NCBI GenBank assembly: GCA_932521025.1
Contig: OW051469.1
Coordinates: forward strand, 8,506,398-8,570,397
From: Oscheius onirici
Lineage: Eukaryota > Nematoda > Chromadorea > Rhabditida > Rhabditidae
Reading direction: 5' to 3'
DNA: 64,000 nt
Shown: one piece after another, positions 57,101-64,000 of the stretch
Numbering within the stretch: the first letter of the stretch is position 1
How the letters are laid out: every line of letters starts with the position of its first letter
Notes under the pieces: generated by a model
Databases searched by the model: none
What the model was told of the DNA's origin: nothing
The model's input: only the letters and a program-made list of their open reading frames with translations
Made by a program: the position numbers and the translations under genes

Positions 57101-60100
57101 GGCTCTGACTTCTTCCTGGGCTTGTTCTTTCTCCCGAGACTGCTCCTTCTCTTTGGTTTGAATGCTAGCTTGGAGAGCATCTCGTTCTGAAAAAGATCAG
57201 TTTGAAGAGACAGAACAAGATATCGTCGCACCAACTCAACCCTCCCGGTTACGGTATCTGGATACGCACTCTGCCTGCGTATCAAGACATCGTAACCTGT
57301 CAGGTAAAATAAATTGGTGCGCAGCTACCTATAACGGACTATCCAGAAGCGCGCTGTGATTTTAGGATAATGGCGGGACACTGTAAGTGTGAACCAAAAG
57401 GTTGGCTTACTGTTGTTCCTAATCCTAAAAACATACTGAATCGAGCGGTTACGGTATCTCAGCTCATTCCTCACCTTGTCTCAACTCTTCCAACTCCACA
57501 ATAACTGCCTGATTGGCTGCTTCTAGAACTTGGATCCTATCAGGGTGGCCGGCTTGTGCTTCCATAGCCTGTTCTTCCATCTGCTGAAGCTGTTCCTCCT
57601 TCTCGAGCAGTTGGTCTTCCAGCGACAGAATCCGATTGTTTAGAACCTTTTCTATGCTCTTCAATTTCTCGATCTCTTCCTTGCTATCAGTCCAGTCGGA
57701 CAACTTCTTTTCGAGCTCCTGGACACGTGCTGCGAGAGCCTATAAAGGGCAGACTTGTTTACGTTAAGCTCATGTTTTAGTGCTTTTTCATCTTTTCAAA
57801 ACTAGATTGAACCTGAACCAACCTGTTGTTCGACGTTACCATCGTTTTCCTGACCAGTCTCTTCTCGGTCGTCCAGCTCATTCTGTAGTCTGATATTGGT
57901 ATGAGCCAGCTCGGCATTGGTTCGGAACAACGAGTCGACGTCAGCTTGTCGGGTGGCCAGTCTCGCCGCTAAAATAGCGAGCTCTGTCTGTAGTCGTGAA
58001 GTGGCCAGTGCTGCAAAGGGGCAGGTCACCAAGGCACTCCAAGTCTCGTCTTTTAGAAATTTTTTTGGAGACAAGTTAGTGCTAGTGTCAGCGTGTTATA
58101 AAGGGAGAGGAAAAACTATAAGATAGAAAAAGGGGTGATGAAAGCCGGGTGACCTGCCCAATTGCTGTGCTAAAAACCGACACCGAGTGCAGAGTGAATT
58201 TGTGTGCAATCGAGCGAGTGTCTGAGTCAGGACTGCCTCTGTCTCTGGCTTTGTCTCTGACTTTTTTTTCAGTCCCGGTTCACTGTTAGATCACTCCAGT
58301 TCATGCACCGACTTACAATCATCTCCGTCGTTGACAATGATCGTGTTCAGAGAGTGCTGAAGCTCGTCCACCTGTCTCCTCAGCGAATCACATTCCTCTT
58401 GCTTCCATTCCAAATCCCCTTCGAGTTTCTCCACTCTGTTACGGAGTTCCAGCTGTTCTCCTCCAGAAACGTTCCTGTCCTCTTCGACAGCATCTAGGCG
58501 ATCTTCTAGAGCTCTGGCGACTCGAGATTGTTCAGAGACTGCTGTCTGTAGTTGTTCGACCTGGAAAAGAGGGTTACTGTAATTGATACTGTTAACAGGA
58601 GACAGTCCAGGCTGCGCACCAACTCATTCAACGAGCTACCGTACCTTGAGTTGGTGCGCAACCGTCAATAGAAAGACGACCAACCTCTTCAATCTTTTGC
58701 CGAATCTTCTCCTGAATGGCATTCAACTTGGTCCTGATATCCGCCTCCCCAACCGAGAGAGACAGCTCCTCCAGAATAAGGTCAATAGCACTGACTACGG
58801 TCGGATCAATCGACTGGGATCTCTGTTGAACTTCTCCAGATTCAGTTCCCTGTTGTTGAGAAGCATACAATGCATTGTAAGCTGCCTGGAGCTGATTGTA
58901 GTACTCTGTCAATTGACTATAAGCCTCTTCGAGTTCAATTCTCCTGGTCTCCATTTCCAGACACTCGGCCAGCCGTCTGTTACTCTCATTTTCAGCCTCA
59001 GCTGCCTGTCTTGTGGCCTTTTCGATCAGTTCCACGTGCTCGGAAAGCTCGACATCCAGGGCTGAGACCTTTTTCTTCTCCTCCATTAGACTCGTGTCCA
59101 GAGAGACGACTCTGTCCTCTAAATTCTCCCTGTCCAGAATTGAAGCCTTCAGCTGTCCATTCAGTGTCCAAATCTCTCCTTTCAGCGAATTCACTGCGAT
59201 TTCCAATTCGTTTTTGAGCTCCAGAAGCTTCTCGACGTCCTGGGACATGTCCTCTCTCAACTGGATCGTTTCGTTGACACACTGGCGCAGCAGCTCATTC
59301 TCGTTCTGGATCTGTTCCAGAGAGTCTGGATCCTCCTGTCTCTGTCGGTTCTGGTTTTGGCTATTCTGAACCGTTGGATCAGTAGGATTACTGTAGTTTT
59401 GAGAAGTTGACTGTTGACTGGTCTGTTCCTGTTGTACTCTTGTGACTGGAGAAGGGCTCTGGTGACTGTTACATGTTTGGTGGTCGTGGGAATGAGAAGT
59501 TTCAGGACTCTGGACTGGATACTGTAGTTCCTTCTGAGAAGTCTGAGCTTGTGGAACAGACTGTTGCTGGACTGAATACTGTGCCGGGTACTGTAACTCT
59601 TGAGGAGATGATTGAGGATACTGTACTTCTTGATGAGAAGTCTGAGACTGTGGAGCATACTGTACTTCCTGTTGAGGAACAGTCTGAGCCTGTAAATGCC
59701 CAGCGTGACTGTAATACCACTGAGCATAAGCCCTCTGGTACTCTTCCTGAGTCTGGTAGACTGCCGGTTCTTGGAAGTGTTCCTGACTGTTGGCTTGTCT
59801 CTGAACCTCTGCCATCTGCGCATCCTTCAACTCATCCTGGACCTCGCGAACCTCGTCTCTCGATTCTTGAAGTTCAGTTCGGGCATCTTTAGTCTCCGTG
59901 ACGGAGGTAGTCAAGCGACTCTCCAGCTCCTGGATCTGTTGAACGAGAAGCTGGTTTTCTTTGGTTTGAGCAGCCAGTGCCTGATTGAGTTGCTCGAGTC
60001 GAGCATTATTCTTGTCAGCTTCCTTTTTCTCCTCTTCATGCTGAGCAGTCCAGACTTTTTCTCTCTCCTTCAGATCGTCCAGCTGGCTTCCCAGCTCCTC

Positions 60101-62130
60101 GTTTAGCATTTCATGAAGACGAAGTTCCATTTCGGCAGAGTGAGAAGTCTCAGCGGCTTTGGAAAGCTCCAGCTCCTGGTCCTTCATCTGAAAAGACCAT
60201 TTTTCTGGACGGAAAAACTGTGACAGATGGCGCACCAACTCTTATTTATCAACGAGTTACTGTAGCTTGAATCACATACAGAAACTGCGCATCAACATAT
60301 TTAGATTCTCAGTATAACTACAGTAATCTGGAGGAGGTACTGTATCTTTTGAATTTACAGTAACCTAGAAGAGTTACTGTAGCTACAGTATTCCCTACCG
60401 CTTCTCAATATCAAGCTACAGTATCCATTAACTTGACAAGAGTTGGTGCGCAGTTTGTAACGCTTTAAAATGTTTCCCAAAATCTCACCTGCTTCTCCAG
60501 ATGTTGTATTACTCGTCCCATCTCGACACTCAGCTCTCCGGCCAGACTTGCTTCCAGTTCAAGATCCGAAATCTTTGCCAAAAGCTCTTCCTCAGTCTTC
60601 TTCTCCATCTCGACGGCCATTTCTAGTTGATCATTTTCGATCATCAGTTTTTGAGCCTGTTCTTCCTCATTCGCCAAGCGAAGACTGTCAACTTCTTGAA
60701 TTCGCTTCAACTGACGACGGAGGTCTTGCTTTTCAATTTCTGATTCGGCCAGCTTGGACGTCATGGAAATTAGATCTTCTTCGAGCTTCTCGATTTTATC
60801 CTCGAAGGCGATCATGTACTGCTGGTTCTGGATCTGTAAAGGGTACTGTATTTAGCTCAGTCTCTGTCTCTTTGTCTTCCAGACTCTTTGTGTCTCTGTC
60901 TCTGTGTCACTCTTTCACTTTGTCTCTCTATCACTCTGTTCTCTGTCATTCTGTCTCTCTGCCTCTCAGTCTCTTTGTGTCTCTATGTGACTCTCGGACT
61001 CTCTGTCTCTCACCATTCTTTGTCTCTCATTTTCTTTTTCCTTCTCACCTCCATGCTACTCTTCCTGCTTCCCGGCTCGCTCGGAGTCTCAAATGCCTTC
61101 CGACAGACATCTTCCCACTTCTGCTGAACCACAGCCCTTTCCTGCTCCAGTTCGTTCTTTATCACTTCCAGCTCCTGCTTGATGGCAACATTTTCATTGT
61201 AAGTGTTCCTGGATCCGTCCAGTTCCACTCTCAATCTCGTCACTTCCTTCTCAGCTCTTTCTCGTAGCTTCTCATTGGCTGTCATGTCCGCAGTCTCAGC
61301 TTGAAGTTTCTCCAGAGCCTCCTTAGCACTGACCAGTTCCACACACGTCGTCCGATGTTTCTCGATCAGATCGTCATAACCCTTCTCAATTTCATCCGCC
61401 TCCTTTGCCCGATCCTGCAGCTCAAAGTTGGCGCCTCTTACAGTATCCAGTTCAGTCTCGAGGACACTGATCGTCTGGACAAGCTCCCGGATTCTGGCTT
61501 CACTTTGTTGAACTGAAACTCTCTGGTTCAGTAGAACTCTTTCTCTCTCACCTTGATCTCTCAGTTCCTGTACTTCCTGACTATTGTCCACTTGAGCCAG
61601 CTGGGTCTGCTGATGACTTGGTCCGGCAGCACCGGCATGATACTGTTCTTGGGGTCTGTTCTCCAGGGAATAAACTCGGTACTTGAGGTCTTCACATTCT
61701 GAAAAAGACTCTTATTCTAATGAATTTCAGCGCACTGTAACTAAAATTCCTTGCTCGCACCCGTAATTCCTCGTCACCCACGGTGATGGTGCTTATATAA
61801 GCAATGCGCACATTTTTTTAAATTGTAGCGAAAGTTTAACTTTCTAGAATCTTTGACAGCTTCAAAATTCAACAGTACCTGTCTGTCGTTGTCTGTTCTC
61901 CACTTTCTCCGCTTCCAGTTCAAGCTCGAACTGTGTCCTGACAAAGTTCATCTGCTGGTCACTTTCTCGAAGTCGAGCTTCCAGTTGACGACAAGTCTCT
62001 GACATGTCGGCATCGTCCGCCGCTCCCATCTCCTTCTCACAGAGTCTTTCCATAAGTTTCTCATTTTCCTCCTCCAGGACCTTGACCTTTTGAGCTAGGG
62101 CCTTGGTCTTGAGCTTCTCTTCTGGAAATT
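54131..62130 (-). CDS. giant golgin-like coiled-coil protein with WG motifs (upstream block)
   Basis: Eleven or more minus exons: 62130-61880, 61699-61052, 60836-60490, 60189-58688, 58559-58317, 58016-57830, 57740-57475, 57187-55372, 55329-54850, 54773-54540 and 54493-54280. It may end at about 54131. The first visible exon has EEKLKTKALAQKVKVLEEEN, like giantin/GCC2 repeats. A Gln/Tyr/Pro-rich disordered stretch sits at 59800-59390 (QEVQYPQSSPQELQYPAQYS). Exons 57187-54850 carry seven tryptophan motifs in acidic gaps between heptads (SEWGDWGE, ENWGEWED, DNWGAWDE, ENWGDWEE, ENWGEWDQ, NWSDGWGED, DAWGDDWE). The start Met was not found. Several introns hold MITEs. Function is inferred from architecture only. 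Confidence 0.7.
57225..57323. mobile_element. MITE, TGCGCACCAACT family
   Basis: The ends GCACCAACT and AGTTGGTGCGC-type (here AATTGGTGCGCAG) are inverted and slightly diverged. It lies in the intron between the 57740-57475 and 57187-55372 exons. The core contains a further inverted pair (GGTTACGGTATC and ATCGTAACC-like). Confidence 0.55.
58613..58660. mobile_element. MITE, TGCGCACCAACT family (48 bp)
   Basis: Perfect 14-bp inverted ends (TGCGCACCAACTCA) around a 20-bp core. This is the smallest member in the window and lies in an intron of the golgin-like gene. Confidence 0.75.
60230..60452. mobile_element. MITE, TGCGCACCAACT family (about 220 bp)
   Basis: Left end GCGCACCAACTCTT and right end AAGAGTTGGTGCGC are perfect inverted copies. 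The core is rich in TACTGTAGCT and its complement, and contains an internal CTGCGCATCAAC. It sits in the intron between exons 60836-60490 and 60189-58688. Confidence 0.75.
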
Positions 62131-62164
62131 TTAGTATAAGACGTGGCGAAAAATGTTTTGTCAT

Positions 62165-64000
62165 GAGTCACACGCGCATTATTCCTCTCTCGCTGGAAAC
62201 GACTGATCAAACAGAAAGTCCCATTTTCTCTCATAATGAGACATCGATATTGTGTCTGTTTCTCTTTAGGTGTGATACGTGAATCCGATTTACACCTCTC
62301 TGTCTCTCACTCTTTCGGGCGCCAGTCTCCCTCTATCGGAACTGGTTTCTATCAATTCTCACACGACATTCCCTTACAGGTCTTTCTCCTATTTGACGGG
62401 TGGTCTAGATGAAAACAAGGATAATCTCCTGACCTGTCTCTCTTTCTCTCTGTGTTACAGTTTATAGTTGATTCTCTCATAATATCTCTGTCCTTTCCCG
62501 CTCGACTCTATTATCTTTCCCAGTTTATGGTTCCACCGTTTTTGTTAAAAATCAAGAATTCCAACTTCCCTCTTTATGCTGTCAGTTGGCATTAAACCGA
62601 AAGTTTAATTGCCGCATCAATCGACGGGTTAAACTCTCCTAATCGCTCGAATCGATTATGTACGAGAGCCGCCGTAACCGCAATAACACGGACTGTTATT
62701 TGTGTACTTTCACGTCAGCTGAGTCCTCAATTTTCTCCTAGTAAACAGAAATAGATGCGACTCTGATTTTCTTCCATTTTGTTACTGAAGTAGTCAGTTT
62801 GTTTGTCCGTTATCGCTTGGTCATAGGTCAGCCGAATCGGACCACCTCTGGTGGTGGTCATTTGTCAGTCTCGAACACCATTTTTCTGTTTCTGTAAGCT
62901 TATTGTCAGATTTTTGTTTTTAAAGAAGTCCGTCTCCTCGTCACGTAGCGCATACGACTATGTACCCAAACATCAAATGTAGCAACCACTCCGTGGATTC
63001 GAAATTTGGTTTTCTTTTTCTCAAAGAACTTTTGGACAACAATTTCTGTTTCATTTTAATGCAAAAAACATAGATTGATGAAATGTCAATAGAACCTTTT
63101 AGATTCTCCACGAGTCGAGTTTTTGGACCTTTCGAAAACGCTGTACAGCTCCACAATAAAACCGCGGTTTTCCACATAAAAAACACGAAAAGTTTTAAGA
63201 CAGAACGATCTTTTTAATATTTTTTTTCAATTTGATAAATTTTTTTGTTCTACTACCAAGCGCAGTGGTGGACTCTGTTTGTTTGTTGGTCCGTGACCTC
63301 GAAAGGGTCTTGATAAGCAAGCTTCTGTTAATATTATATAGTTTTTAGTTTTGAACTTCAAGTGGGAACGAGTTAGGTGGGCTTAGATTTTGTCAATAAG
63401 ATTAGTCGAAACTCAGAACTGACAAATTTTTTTTTCATCTTAATGCTGAGCTATTGTTCAACTTGGTAAAGTCCTCTATCTCGCTCGAATCAAACAGTAG
63501 CCATGCGTCTTTTTTCTCACAAGAACATCTAATAGAATTCAGTGAGTCATTCCATCAATGTGTTGTCGTGACCAAAAAATGCGCCAAACACTCGTATCTC
63601 GAGATTTTCCCCCAATTGCCCTTTTCTATTGTCTAGCTCTGTTTTCTGGTTAGGTCATTCATTTTCGTCACCAAAACAAGTGCTCCCAGACTAAACAATC
63701 TTGTCTCTTTCTTACTTTTCCCCAAAAAAGACTTCAGATTTCCAATGAGATATGAGCACCCCATGCCCCGACTGCCATACTAAAACTCTCTATAATCGCT
63801 TCACATTTAAAGGTAAGATCTAGTCGGAAGTACAGTAATCCAGAACAGGACTTCTCTATGGAATATTCTGTTTCCCCTGTGGAATGTACTGCTGTCTCCG
63901 AAGGAGAGAGACAGTCTGTTCTCATTGTCATTGCGAGGTCGTAACTACTGAACCGACGGGTCTGGCTTCTATGGGTTACAGTTTTAGGAGTTATAAGGTG
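62165..64000. other. no gene recognised; upstream of the golgin-like gene
   Basis: Open frames are short and lack domains. A pyrimidine-rich stretch lies at 62290-62460. The first exon and promoter of the golgin-like gene may lie here or beyond the window, but I could not place a start codon with a matching donor. Confidence 0.4.

Overview
The window is eukaryotic nuclear DNA and almost certainly comes from a nematode. The clearest sign is a cuticle collagen with the nematode N-terminal domain (34069-35315). Others are many introns of about 35-60 bp ending in a TTTTCAG-like acceptor, acceptor-like TTTTCAG/TTCCAG sequences 1-13 nt upstream of several start codons (as expected for spliced-leader trans-splicing), a small SGE-rich proteoglycan like the nematode CPG proteins, and an insulin-like peptide gene. 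No prokaryotic operon, CRISPR array, rRNA gene or phage is visible. All exon models were made by eye from reading frame, splice consensus, intron phase and family resemblance, so edges are approximate where stated.

Layout. 1-1287 (-): 5' part of an LPCAT3/MBOAT5-type acyltransferase, cut by the window edge. 3205-3548 (-): small secreted chondroitin-proteoglycan-like protein. 5578-6974 (+): DEP-domain protein of the DEPDC1/LET-99 type. 8303-9824 (+): degraded C-type lectin gene with a DNA transposon in one intron. 9984-11466: nested inverted repeats with tRNA-derived (SINE-like) sequence. 11731-16917 (+): complete AGO-clade Argonaute with an RGG-rich insert in PAZ. 17353-18406 (-): insulin-like peptide gene with a large (CACTGT)n array in intron 1. 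18734-21723 (-): SLC6 transporter with a tRNA-Ala-like gene in an intron. 23748-26925 (+): peroxisomal (C-terminal SKL) acyl-CoA synthetase. 28928-31509 (+): SLC22-like transporter. 31864-33475 (-): tentative membrane protein. 34069-35315 (+): cuticle collagen.

From 35456 to 45611 the window is dense with housekeeping genes: SLC35E-like sugar-phosphate/nucleotide-sugar transporter (-), SRP receptor beta (-), SMG9 (-), DPH2 (+) and a RING protein (+). SMG9 and DPH2 are divergent, with starts about 300 bp apart. 46087-46912 (-) holds the C-terminal part of an ANKLE1/LEM-3-type GIY-YIG nuclease with one apparent frameshift. 47793-62130 (-) is a very large coiled-coil region. It reads as one giantin-like tail-anchored golgin of more than 3000 residues, or as two adjacent coiled-coil genes. 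The upstream half carries seven tryptophan-glycine motifs in acidic linkers.

The accessory sequence is mostly small inverted-repeat elements in introns and intergenic DNA: a TGCGCACCAACT-ended MITE family, a 256-bp MITE with C/G runs whose end supplies a splice acceptor, a 647-bp hAT-like element, a dispersed repeat in at least three copies, and several tRNA-derived fragments. The observations most worth a second look are the RGG insert in Argonaute, the WG motifs of the golgin, the insulin-like gene, the GIY-YIG gene, and two very short GC-AG introns.
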